From positions 496,001-560,000 of the forward strand of contig JADJIS010000002.1 of the NCBI GenBank assembly GCA_016706865.1: a DNA stretch of 64,000 nt. The letters run 5' to 3'. This document shows, piece by piece, positions 28,419 to 36,736 of this stretch. The position numbers and the translations under genes are program-made. The notes beneath the pieces are model-generated. The model worked only from the letters and a program-made list of their open reading frames with translations. It ran no database searches and was not told the origin of the DNA. The stretch's first letter is position 1; the number at the start of each line of letters is the position of its first letter. This DNA comes from Bacteroidota bacterium. GTDB taxonomy: Bacteria > Bacteroidota > Bacteroidia > Chitinophagales > BACL12.

Positions 28419-28486
28419 TGTTGTTTGTATAGTAATGATTCTAAAGGTTTGGGCATTTATTATTTAAAATCATTAATATTGAAACT

Positions 28487-28762
28487 TCATTTATTTTTAA
28501 CAACTGCTAATTCATTTTGCAGATTTTCAATTTTTTTCAATAAGTGAGCTATGGCATCTATTCCCTCAAGATTTATTTGAAGTTCAGTATGAAAATATAT
28601 TAAACTTTCTAATGATTTTAAATGGTCTTCAATAATGTAAAAATCATTGCTTTCATCTATCAATTCTATGTGACCAAGCTCGTGAAGGGATTGAATGAAA
28701 GATACCTCCACATTAAAATGAGTACAAACCTGTTCGATATGAATTAACTTACTTTTTTTCAT
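28487..28762 (-). CDS. cbpM: Chaperone modulator CbpM
   Basis: A 91-residue MerR-like single-domain protein: an HTH-type opening (IHIEQVCTHFNVEVSFIQSL) followed by a coiled-coil-like helix (GIDAIAHLLKKIENLQNEL). CbpM binds the J-domain of CbpA and blocks its DnaK co-chaperone activity. The start overlaps the 3' end of the DnaJ-like gene by 14 bp, confirming a cbpA-cbpM operon. Confidence 0.8.
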   Translation of the reverse strand: MKKSKLIHIEQVCTHFNVEVSFIQSLHELGHIELIDESNDFYIIEDHLKSLESLIYFHTELQINLEGIDAIAHLLKKIENLQNELAVVKNK

Positions 28763-29645
28763 TGGTTCTTATTGTTTTTAATTTCGAAAACAATTCTTTT
28801 TCTTCTGTAGAAAGTTGGGTAGGTAGTTTAGTCTGATAAGTAATAAATAGATCTCCATAGGTATTTTCCTTTTTATATAGAGGGAAACCTTTTCCTTTTA
28901 ACTTTACAGTTGTTCCTGGTTGGGTTTCCGGAGCCACTTTCAGTTTCACTTTTCCATCAAAAGTATTCACAACAATATCTCCTCCTAACAAAGCAGTATA
29001 TAGATCTATTCCCTCATTTTTGTAAAGATTATTGCCTTCTCGTTTAAATTGCGAATCATTTTCAATTTTAAAGGTAATATACAAATCGCCATTTGGTCCC
29101 CCGTTAAAACCTGGTGAACCATGTCCTGAAATTTTTATAGTCTGTCCATTTTCAATGCCAGCAGGAATTGTAATTCGAATCTTTTTATTGTTTATGGTTA
29201 GTTCTTGTTTTTGGGTTTTATATACATCGGATAACTTGAAATGCAGTTCTGCATTTAAATCTTGGCCCCTGAATTTTGTTTGATTATATTGACTTTCTTG
29301 TCCCCCGAACATCGACTCAAAAAAGTCGGAAAAATTACCGGTATCATCATTTCGAAATTGCTGACCAGTATTCCGCCGGGATTGTTTCTGTTGTTTTTTT
29401 TCTGTCTCGAAAGCATCGGCGTGCTTCCAATCTTTACCATATTGATCATATTTCTTCCGATTTTCTGCATTACTTAAAACTTCATTGGCCTCATTTATTT
29501 CCTTAAATTTCTTTTCTGCCTCTTTGTTGTTTGGATTTAGGTCGGGGTGATACTTACGCGCGAGTTTTCGATACGCCTTTTTAATATCCTCCTGTGTGGC
29601 ATTTTTATTTAGTTCTAATATTTTGTAATAATCTTTAAATTCCAT
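28749..29645 (-). CDS. cbpA: DnaJ-like co-chaperone CbpA
   Basis: A 298-residue class B J-protein. The J-domain carries HPD (33-35) within KLARKYHPDLNPNN. A Gly/Phe- and Gln-rich linker (about 70-120) follows, then the two C-terminal substrate-binding domains (KIRITIPAGIENGQTIKISG, then GDIVVNTFDGKVKLKV). The DnaJ zinc finger is absent, as expected for CbpA. It stimulates DnaK ATPase and is controlled by the overlapping CbpM. Confidence 0.88.
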   Translation of the reverse strand: MEFKDYYKILELNKNATQEDIKKAYRKLARKYHPDLNPNNKEAEKKFKEINEANEVLSNAENRKKYDQYGKDWKHADAFETEKKQQKQSRRNTGQQFRNDDTGNFSDFFESMFGGQESQYNQTKFRGQDLNAELHFKLSDVYKTQKQELTINNKKIRITIPAGIENGQTIKISGHGSPGFNGGPNGDLYITFKIENDSQFKREGNNLYKNEGIDLYTALLGGDIVVNTFDGKVKLKVAPETQPGTTVKLKGKGFPLYKKENTYGDLFITYQTKLPTQLSTEEKELFSKLKTIRTNEKK

Positions 29646-29782
29646 TATTTATTTAATTAATTTATTATTCCCGACTAGTGTTTGATCTGTTTTTTAAAAC
29701 ACTAAGTTACTGCAAATGTTAGTATGTTGTTCCTATTTATTTTATTGTACAAGCATCTAAATATAAATGCCTTCCAATATTC

Positions 29783-29820
29783 CGAAACGTCCTGCAGTTG
29801 TCTTTTGTCAGGTCGTTACC
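29783..29820. repeat. Imperfect hairpin downstream of the broken hypothetical gene
   Basis: Arms 29783-29794 and 29809-29820 match at 9 of 12 positions around a 14 nt loop. It lies 17 bp beyond the stop of the gene at 29837-30493. It may be a weak terminator, or a decayed member of the attC-like family seen further right. Confidence 0.35.
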
Positions 29821-29836
29821 GCATTTTAGTTTGTCA

Positions 29837-30493
29837 TTAGTAAATGGGGTCAAAACGCACACTTTGATGTGATATTACTTTCCCAGTTTTTGCATCTATA
29901 TTGACAATTTCACTTTCGCCATAATCATCATTAAGTTCATTCTTTTTAATCCATAGAGTTTGACTTACCTCCAAAGAAAATGTTTTTGTTTTTTTGTCAT
30001 AATTTATTGTCGCTTTAAGCGTGTCAATAGCTGGCTTTAAGTTTTGTCGTTTAGCAATTGTTAACGCCTCGTCTCTGTTGGTTAGTTGGCAACTATCGTT
30101 AGTCCAATAAAAGTCAGGGATAAAGTCAAAGTTGGCCTTTAGTGTCGGTCGTAATAAACTATCAAGGACGAATGATGTATTGCCCTTTATAGAGTCATAA
30201 GCTGAACAAGTTGGATAAGGAATAATTACATTCCAACGTACATCTACTTTTACAAATTTGCCTTTTGTCTTTTTAAATCTATTTAATGTCTCCCAATGCG
30301 GTTTTCCAAAAATGTCTCTGTATTCATAATATGTGTTAGCATCATAAAAGCAATTATTTGAAAAAACAATGTCGCCAATGTAAGTAATTAAAATGCTATC
30401 TGATTTAGCTCTAATCTCCGCAGTCAAATATTTTTGTCCTCAGACTGTTGTCACTGTATAAAACGTCAAAAGAAAAAAAGTCAGTTGTTTCAT
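29837..30493 (-). pseudogene. Exported hypothetical protein broken by an in-frame TGA
   Basis: Starting at the ATG 30493, the minus strand encodes a signal peptide (MKQLTFFLLTFYTVTTV) and then TGA at 30440-30442. The same frame then continues without a break (GQKYLTAEI...) for about 200 residues to 29837. The natural reading is a signal peptide whose cleavage-site residue, for example TGG for Trp, mutated to TGA. TGA is used as a normal stop elsewhere in the window, so recoding is unlikely. A TTG at 30427 could start a signal-less remnant. Unknown family. It could also be a sequencing error. Confidence 0.65.
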
Positions 30494-30512
30494 AGTTGTT
30501 TGCAATTGCTTG

Positions 30513-30669
30513 TAACGTTCGTGTAGCAGATTTGCGATAGCGGGGAAGGTAATCGAAAATCTTTAATAAAAATACAAAATTTTAATTATTGAAAACTATT
30601 TTAAGGAGTGGTGGTATTTTCAGAACAATCGGACTTGTTGTATCAGCTATCGCCCTTCGTTCTCGCTAC
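30513..30669 (-). repeat. attC-like palindromic spacer, copy A
   Basis: GCGATAGC (30534-30541) pairs with GCTATCGC (30646-30653) across about 100 bp, and GTAGC boxes lie outside both arms. Segment 30527-30575 matches 31949-31997 at 44 of 49 positions without gaps. The right arm runs into the last codons and stop of the 30643 gene. Confidence 0.55.
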
Positions 30670-31086
30670 TATTTTTCTTCGTTTTATCAACTTATAAATT
30701 GGCACAAATACAAAAGCCTGTATGATAGTCATTAATGCAGCATACTCTAGCCATTCCACTAAAAGTTTCTGTTTGCCATGATTAGTATAGTGATGTATTG
30801 AGCCGACCTCACTAAAAAATTGGAAAATACCCCATCCAATAAGAAATACAGGGAATCCAACAATTAATGAGTTTACTACTTTAACGTCTACACCAATAAT
30901 CCTCTTGTAGGTTTTGATAAAAAAATGGAATATGAAAAATAGCAAAATGAAATAAGTGAATATAGCCAAATAGCTAATGAGGTTTGCCAACAATATATTA
31001 AATGAAAGAGCAAGGCCACAAATGAGACCATATAGAATTATGAACTTTAGTGTTTTGTTGGTTTTAATTTTATTTTCGGTTGGCAT
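30643..31086 (-). CDS. Hypothetical four-helix membrane protein
   Basis: A 147-residue protein with four predicted membrane helices (about 14-36, 40-60, 70-90 and 110-130) and basic ends (MPTENKIKTNK, then KLIKRRKIVARTK). No family recognised. Its last codons (GGC GAT AGC) form an arm of the downstream palindromic spacer, as happens with cassette-borne genes. A GTTAGC box sits 9-14 nt upstream of its ATG. Confidence 0.6.
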   Translation of the reverse strand: MPTENKIKTNKTLKFIILYGLICGLALSFNILLANLISYLAIFTYFILLFFIFHFFIKTYKRIIGVDVKVVNSLIVGFPVFLIGWGIFQFFSEVGSIHHYTNHGKQKLLVEWLEYAALMTIIQAFVFVPIYKLIKRRKIVARTKGDS

Positions 31087-31094
31087 AAATTTGA

Positions 31095-31100
31095 GCTAAC
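31095..31100 (-). repeat. GTTAGC box directly upstream of a cassette-like gene
   Basis: Read on the minus strand, GTTAGC lies 9-14 nt before the ATG at 31086. The inverse GCTAAC occurs about 70 nt upstream at 31168-31173, inside the end of the NADAR gene. This could be a short attC-like pair, but the intervening arms pair poorly. Confidence 0.3.
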
Positions 31101-31126
31101 ATTGTGTCTTTTTCACCTGCAGATTA

Positions 31127-31891
31127 CTAATCGTAAAAATTTTCCCAGTTATTAGGCGTAGGATCTGTTAGCTTAAAAATAGTTTTTTCTCTAGCGGTAA
31201 GTCCGCTATAATATTTATTAAACTGCAATAAATAATCAGCTCCTATCCTGGTTCGCCAAAACAAATCGTGTTTGTTATTGTGCGGGAACTTGTTCCAAGG
31301 TGTTTGATGTGTGTATTCAAGTGGTTTGAAATGTCCAAAATATTTTAGGAAATCTCGAACTTCCATAAGAACAAAACCGAGTAAATTAAGCCCGGGCCAA
31401 GCATAAATATTGTCAATATCCTTAATGTACTGAGAAAGTCCAATGCCCCATATATTGTCAACGGGACTTGCTTCAATTAATACTCTGTCACCTGTTTTTA
31501 TTAAATAGTCAGCAAGTTTTGGATTTTGATTGAACTTGTGAATATTTCCAATCTTTACAATTTCAAATCGTTTGTTATTCCAGGTTTGTTCGTCAAAACC
31601 TAAAACTTGTCTGCCCAATTCTTTTGCTTCTCCGGGACTTTCAGCCGCCAAAATTTTTTCAAAGTTGGCCTTGTCGTCAAAGAGAAGTGCTTTTTGCGAC
31701 ATCATCCAATGCTCAGTAGTTTTATAAGTTCTGTTGTCAACTGTGAAGGGACTCTCAAACCATTGACTAAAACAAAATTTGCCGACATCAACATTCAATT
31801 TATTGGTATGTCCCCAAAAGTAAATATACTTCAAAGTGTCTCCTCTTTCAAAGCTGTCAATCAACCATTTTATGTTGTAGTGTTTTGTCAA
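31127..31891 (-). CDS. NADAR-family (YbiA-like) protein
   Basis: A 254-residue protein with the NADAR fold: YFWG (24-27), TTEHWMMSQKALLF (58-71), SPGEAKELGRQVLGF (85-99) and EASPVDNIWGIGLS (140-153). NADAR proteins are N-glycosidases: YbiA/RibX acts on riboflavin intermediates, and others remove ADP-ribose from guanine as antitoxins to DarT-type toxins. The tail (185-254) extends beyond the usual domain and contains no second domain I recognise. The start is a TTG at 31891. No DarT-like partner is adjacent. It sits between two attC-like spacers. Confidence 0.8.
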   Translation of the reverse strand: MTKHYNIKWLIDSFERGDTLKYIYFWGHTNKLNVDVGKFCFSQWFESPFTVDNRTYKTTEHWMMSQKALLFDDKANFEKILAAESPGEAKELGRQVLGFDEQTWNNKRFEIVKIGNIHKFNQNPKLADYLIKTGDRVLIEASPVDNIWGIGLSQYIKDIDNIYAWPGLNLLGFVLMEVRDFLKYFGHFKPLEYTHQTPWNKFPHNNKHDLFWRTRIGADYLLQFNKYYSGLTAREKTIFKLTDPTPNNWENFYD

Positions 31892-31942
31892 GTTATAGAT
31901 TTAATTTTGGATTGGGAGTGATGTAAAATAAAAGCCAATAAT

Positions 31943-32066
31943 GCGCTACAGATTTGCAATTGAGGGGAAGGCAATCGAAAATCATTAATAAAAATACGAA
32001 GTTTTGGGTTACCGAAAATTATTCGGAGGTGGTCGTCGCCCCGATGGCGCAAATGTGCTGTTAGCA
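31943..32066 (-). repeat. attC-like palindromic spacer, copy B
   Basis: GCGCTACAGATTTGC (31943-31957) pairs imperfectly with GCAAATGTGCTGTTAGC (32049-32065), with a few extra bases in one arm, as in attC sites. A GCTAAC box (minus strand) follows the stop of the 32085 gene. The interior repeats copy A closely. Confidence 0.6.
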
Positions 32067-32084
32067 GTAGGCTGTTCAGATGGT

Positions 32085-32780
32085 TTAAAAATCATCCTTA
32101 TTAAATGTCAAGTCGTTAATTGTTCTATTTTGTTCTGTTGAAAAGTAGCAATTTTTTCCGTTTTTATAAATTCCAAAGCATGAATTGTCGAGCCATTTAC
32201 AATTCTTGGCATAATGATAATTGCTGTCAAACCAATACCAATTATTTTTTTCGAGAAGTACTTTTGTAATTGTCGAATCTCTTGTCTTTATTACTACAGA
32301 TAATTTAGATTTTTCTTCGGTTTTTGCTAAAATTATTTGTCCTACGTGTTTTCTGTCTTTTGATTTTTTTTCGGGATAATGTTTTTCAAACTTAAAGTCG
32401 CTTTCGATAATATGTTTGTAGGCGGTATTAAAAGCAGATTTGTCCCAACTATAAATGTCTGCAATTTCTATAACTGTTGTATGTAAAATTTCTAGAATGT
32501 ATTTATATTTTTCTTTTTTAGAAAGACTTAAATATTTATTTTCATCAATAACACTGCCGTAACTGCAAATTGAACCAAAGTAATTTGGTTTGGCCCAGTT
32601 GTTTGTAGCGCCAAGGTGAAAGCATATTCTTCCAGTCTTTGTAGGTTTAAAACCGTTTAAGCTATCGTGATAAAAGTCAGCGATGTAATTTACTTTTCGT
32701 CTAAAGTCCCAGTCTTGTGGGGCGTCCTTAATAACGGTTCCGTGGTAATAAATTGTTATGTCGTTAAGGGGTGCTCCCAT
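32085..32780 (-). CDS. Hypothetical protein in a cassette-like unit
   Basis: A 231-residue soluble protein with no signal peptide. It is rich in Tyr, Trp and Lys (DITIYYHGTVIKDAPQDWDF, ICFHLGATNNWAKPNYFG), with no recognised family. The layout fits an integron cassette: a GTTAGC box lies 27-32 nt upstream of its ATG, and a GCTAAC box follows its stop. The function is unknown. Confidence 0.6.
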   Translation of the reverse strand: MGAPLNDITIYYHGTVIKDAPQDWDFRRKVNYIADFYHDSLNGFKPTKTGRICFHLGATNNWAKPNYFGSICSYGSVIDENKYLSLSKKEKYKYILEILHTTVIEIADIYSWDKSAFNTAYKHIIESDFKFEKHYPEKKSKDRKHVGQIILAKTEEKSKLSVVIKTRDSTITKVLLEKNNWYWFDSNYHYAKNCKWLDNSCFGIYKNGKNCYFSTEQNRTINDLTFNKDDF

Positions 32781-32806
32781 GTCACGATTTGTTTTTTAAA
32801 CTTACT

Positions 32807-32936
32807 GCTAACGTTTCGGGCTTTGCGAAGTGGCGGCATTCGAAGCGAAATCATTCATGATCACTAAAATCATCAAATGAAAATAAAAGTTTCAGGTTTA
32901 CGATTCACCAAGCCATTTTGCAAAGCTTTTGTTAGC
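32807..32936 (-). repeat. attC-like palindromic spacer, copy C (best preserved)
   Basis: The outer boxes GCTAAC (32807-32812) and GTTAGC (32931-32936) are exact inverses. The arms 32813-32834 and 32912-32930 continue the pairing through GCTTTGC and TGGC/GCCA. The arms differ by a few extra bases, which is characteristic of attC hairpins. The AT-rich centre shows weak similarity to copies A and B. Confidence 0.65.
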
Positions 32937-32976
32937 GGATGTGCTGACATGAGGTCGAATGTCCCAACCATCAGGT

Positions 32977-33867
32977 TCAATTTATAAATATTTTTTTTGT
33001 AAATTGTTTTTTGCCACCCATAATTTTCACAATATAATAGCCGAGTGAATAGTCCTCCAATGATACTTTATTTGTGGTTTCTATTAAAATATTGGTATAA
33101 ATAATTTTACCATTTAAATCAGTGATGAACATTTCGTAATTATGCTTTAAAGTTTCTATATTAACAAACACGTCATTATTGAAACTATAAATATTTACAC
33201 CTGCCAATGTATTCTCCATAATGTCAACCGTAATGGTATCACCGATTGTGTCACCTGCTAAAATTGCTACATCACATTTAGTTTCATACGCAAAATCCTT
33301 TATGATTAAAGTATCACCTTTACTTTTTACATCACAGCGAATCCATCCATAATGATTGCATCCTTTATCGTCGATAAATCGCACACCTATATAATGATCT
33401 ATTTTTTGAGGATACCAAAAGCCTCTATCAATAATAGCTACACCATCTTCATTTAAGACCCTAGCTGCAAGCACCTGATAAAAATCATTTTGAAAATTTA
33501 ATTCTTCATATACTAAATCATTAACTAAAAGAGCATAAGGGTAATATAAAGTAAATCCACCATATGAAGGATCAATTACTACACTTAATCCTGCAATGGC
33601 ATTATTGGAAATTTGAGGGGATGCATGCATGTAAAAGAAGTACAAATACTCTTCACTCCAATAAGTATATCCGGTACCGGTAAATTTTAAGAATGCAAAA
33701 TCATACGTTCCATTGTTATCCATGTCTAATCTAAAAACTTCAAGGTTGTCATTTACGACAGTATCCGGATCGATATTGGTGTAAACGGCTGCGGCATCAG
33801 CTTCCTTGAAAAAAAGGAAGCTGATTGCCATAGCTGAATATTGAACTAATTTATTCTCGGTTGCCAT
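32977..33867 (-). CDS. T9SS type A sorting-domain protein
   Basis: A 296-residue protein with an N-terminal hydrophobic segment ending near KEADAAAVY. The middle is a beta-rich, Asp/Asn-rich domain (RLDMDNNGTYDFAFLKF), and residues about 215-296 form a T9SS sorting domain (GVNIYSFNND... YYIVKIMGGKKQFTKKIFIN). It is probably secreted and surface-attached. Its start is 2 bp from the upstream glycosidase-like gene, so the two are translationally linked. The middle domain is unrecognised. Confidence 0.7.
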   Translation of the reverse strand: MATENKLVQYSAMAISFLFFKEADAAAVYTNIDPDTVVNDNLEVFRLDMDNNGTYDFAFLKFTGTGYTYWSEEYLYFFYMHASPQISNNAIAGLSVVIDPSYGGFTLYYPYALLVNDLVYEELNFQNDFYQVLAARVLNEDGVAIIDRGFWYPQKIDHYIGVRFIDDKGCNHYGWIRCDVKSKGDTLIIKDFAYETKCDVAILAGDTIGDTITVDIMENTLAGVNIYSFNNDVFVNIETLKHNYEMFITDLNGKIIYTNILIETTNKVSLEDYSLGYYIVKIMGGKKQFTKKIFIN

Positions 33868-33869
33868 TT

Positions 33870-36467
33870 CTATTGTTTTACAAATTGTTTGTTCAAAATA
33901 AGGCCATTCGATAGCTCAATTGTGAGGGAATAAAACCCTGCACTCATTGCGGAAATATCAATTGCATCATTATTTTGCATACTGTTATTATAACATACCG
34001 AACCCATCATATTTATAATTTTCACGTTAAAGTTACTCATTTCCGTGAAATCTTTTCCATTTACAGTAATATGCAAGAAGGCGCTTGCTGGGTTTGGATA
34101 CACATTTACACTAAATGCAGGTTTCTTTATTTTTTCATAGGGAGGGTAGTCGGCTTTGATAGGTACTTTTATATAACCGAAAGAATAGGGTGGAACCTCA
34201 ATATGATACAATACATTATCTGTGCAACAATTTTGAATGGTGTCAATCGTTGTTATTTCAATCGGGTAGGGCACATCATTAACATTATTGTAACATTCAT
34301 TTAGTGTGAAGAGCGTATTTTTACCTTTTCCGGCAGTGGAATAGGGTTTTAGTGCAGTTACACAATAAATAGTTGCAGTGTCTGAAACATATAACAAACC
34401 GTCCGGTGGGTAAATACCTGTTGTACCTGCAATATTCAAATTATGTTTTTGAGCGTCTTCTGTTACATTGGTAAAATAGATATAAAAATTTTCTTTTTCC
34501 GGGTCTATGAATACAGTTGGTTGCACATTCGGATTGTTTTTTGCAATTACAAAATTGCTCTGCAGATATTTTAAATCCTTTTTTGTTATTTCGCTTAGCA
34601 GTTGCATTACATAAAATGTTGAACGCTTCATATAATAATTACGAAAAGCTGCAGAATCCGGATCATTAATGCTATAAGGTGAAATATATTTCCCGAGCCA
34701 AACCAGTTCAGGGTCCGATGCAGGGCTCATGATTGGGTTACTGCCCCCACCGGCAAAATTGTGCAAATGCGCGTATTTGAAAAAATTGCTTCGGTAATTT
34801 CCATTAAAATTAATTTTTAAGTTTTTCAACCACCATTCTTGCAACATTGTACAATGGATAAAGGATTGTGCAAATACACCAATTTGATTTACTTTTGTTG
34901 AATTGTAATTTCCTTGATCTTTTAAATTATATTCAGAGGTAATTACATCCTTACCACCTTCAGCTAACGAAAGATTTAAACCTAAATGTGTTTTATGCTC
35001 ATCCCACGATTCCAAATACCGGGATTTAATAAAATCTTTAAAGTTACGGGTGATACCGTCAAAGGTTGCTTCTAATCTTTCATCATAAATATCGTATCGC
35101 CAACCATCATTAGTTGAAATTGTATCACCTAAGTTGCAGGAGTAAGTTGTTTCTAAATGATCAAATGGTATGGAGTCATAATTATGTCCATCATAATACG
35201 GGTGAATTGCATAAGCATCGAAAGATTTCCGAAAATGGCCCGGCCATCCGGTAATTTCCACTTTTTCCATTCGTTTTGTAAATAAGCTGTCGTTCCAATC
35301 GGAATAATTTACAACACCTGCAATTTTACCGGCAGCTTGCAATGCAAAGGTTGTGTCATGAATATTTTCAGCAGGTAGTGCTATTTTACAGGAACCTGTC
35401 AATGGTTTTTTGAAAGCTGAAATATAATCATGGTCCAACCAAACATCGGTGCCAATTAAAACACTGTCGAGGCTATCGGTAATACCTCCGTTTATATAGA
35501 TCCAATAATCTTCCAACGAATAAATACCGAGCATAGTTTCGGAAAACTCATAATACATTTCATTACCGAGTTCAACATAGGTCACATTTACATCGTGTAT
35601 TGAATTTCCGTTTGCGAGTGGTGTACCTTTTAAATAATCAACGATCCGTTTGCATTCAGTTGCAGTTTCATTCATAATATTCAGGTCAACTACCACCTCT
35701 ACACTTTGTCCTGAATTTTCTGTTTCAATCTTTTTTATCATTTCGATAAAATCATCAATATATCGGTGTGTGCTGTCCAGTAATTGTTGCTCAAGATAGC
35801 TGTTACCAAAACTTTTAAAGTCATCAATTTCTGTTGAATCCATCCATGCTTTATAGAAGTTTGCTGAAGCGTCAGCTTCCAAACTATCTATTATTACAAT
35901 AAATTCAGGTGCATTATCACTGTAATCAGTCCTGTCATAAAATCGTATTATTTCTTCTAACACATATCCATAACCGGGGCCTTGCAATAAATGCATAAAT
36001 TTACTGTCGGCGCCACCGGGAAAACGCAAACTTTTTGGTGCGAAATTGCTCATCCAATTCCATTGATCAAGTGCAGAGCTGTCGTTTGGAATTTGTTTTC
36101 TGCCAAAAATACCGGCAACATGAAAACCATTCAAACCTTGATTAACTGTTTTCTGAACGCTTCCAAAATTGATATAAATTGTAGAATCCCCTTTGATTTT
36201 TGCATATTGATTATTATTGTTTGAATAAGCATTATTATTAATTCCCGATATAGTTCTTAAATTAATTTCCGGTTCTGTTTCGGTGATACCATCCTCCCAG
36301 TACCAAACTGTATCCAATCCGTCGGCTAAAGTTTCTTCGATAATTCCAGTGGTGTCAAAAATTTCTTCATCAGGAAAATATTGTGCTTTCGTTTGAAGAT
36401 GGGAAGTAAGGATTGCTATAAGTATAACAGCTGTCCGAACATTTTTTGGAGTAGTAATATTTTTCAT
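33870..36467 (-). CDS. Glycosidase-like (clan GH-A type) T9SS-sorted protein
   Basis: An 865-residue secreted protein. After the signal peptide comes a TIM-barrel-like region with SLRFPGG (146-152) and VELGNEMYY (298-306). The NE pair resembles the acid/base motif of clan GH-A families such as GH39, GH51 and GH79; ITSEYNLKD (around 500) could hold the nucleophile. A T9SS sorting domain (NVYPNPASAFLHITV) ends the protein. It probably acts on a plant or microbial polysaccharide, but the family and substrate are not certain. Confidence 0.72.
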   Translation of the reverse strand: MKNITTPKNVRTAVILIAILTSHLQTKAQYFPDEEIFDTTGIIEETLADGLDTVWYWEDGITETEPEINLRTISGINNNAYSNNNNQYAKIKGDSTIYINFGSVQKTVNQGLNGFHVAGIFGRKQIPNDSSALDQWNWMSNFAPKSLRFPGGADSKFMHLLQGPGYGYVLEEIIRFYDRTDYSDNAPEFIVIIDSLEADASANFYKAWMDSTEIDDFKSFGNSYLEQQLLDSTHRYIDDFIEMIKKIETENSGQSVEVVVDLNIMNETATECKRIVDYLKGTPLANGNSIHDVNVTYVELGNEMYYEFSETMLGIYSLEDYWIYINGGITDSLDSVLIGTDVWLDHDYISAFKKPLTGSCKIALPAENIHDTTFALQAAGKIAGVVNYSDWNDSLFTKRMEKVEITGWPGHFRKSFDAYAIHPYYDGHNYDSIPFDHLETTYSCNLGDTISTNDGWRYDIYDERLEATFDGITRNFKDFIKSRYLESWDEHKTHLGLNLSLAEGGKDVITSEYNLKDQGNYNSTKVNQIGVFAQSFIHCTMLQEWWLKNLKINFNGNYRSNFFKYAHLHNFAGGGSNPIMSPASDPELVWLGKYISPYSINDPDSAAFRNYYMKRSTFYVMQLLSEITKKDLKYLQSNFVIAKNNPNVQPTVFIDPEKENFYIYFTNVTEDAQKHNLNIAGTTGIYPPDGLLYVSDTATIYCVTALKPYSTAGKGKNTLFTLNECYNNVNDVPYPIEITTIDTIQNCCTDNVLYHIEVPPYSFGYIKVPIKADYPPYEKIKKPAFSVNVYPNPASAFLHITVNGKDFTEMSNFNVKIINMMGSVCYNNSMQNNDAIDISAMSAGFYSLTIELSNGLILNKQFVKQ

Positions 36468-36610
36468 TTTAACTAATTTGTGGTTAATTTATTCAATAGT
36501 AATGATGTAAGAAATGAGCGCATAGGTTTTTACACCTACGAACTATCAAAGAAGTCTATGGATAAGATATTTTTATGGTTGAAGTGTTCCGTAGGCATAT
36601 ACGCTAACTA

Positions 36611-36648
36611 GTTTATTGGAGAAGTTTCCTCCCAATAAACTTCTCCAA
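36611..36648 (-). promoter_or_regulatory. Overlapping alternative hairpins downstream of dsbD
   Basis: TTGGAGAAGTTT (36616-36627) and AAACTTCTCCAA (36637-36648) form a perfect 12 bp stem. GTTTATTGG (36611-36619) and CCAATAAAC (36632-36640) form a competing 9 bp stem. Both cannot form at once. It lies in the 269 bp gap between the dsbD stop and the glycosidase-like gene. Either a terminator or a switch. Confidence 0.45.
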
Positions 36649-36736
36649 CCCTTCCAAAATGGCAGGATAGGAGAATAACCAATATTCAAATCTACCTATT
36701 ATTTCTAACTTTAAAATTAATGAAATCTTTCACTCA

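Noticed and set aside
28749..29645. Full-length DnaJ
   Set aside because: The zinc-finger Cys repeats are missing and a CbpM gene overlaps, so this is CbpA.
29837..30493. UGA recoding (selenocysteine or readthrough)
   Set aside because: No Cys-like context or downstream stem resembling a selenocysteine insertion element was seen, and TGA ends other genes in the window; a nonsense mutation is simpler.
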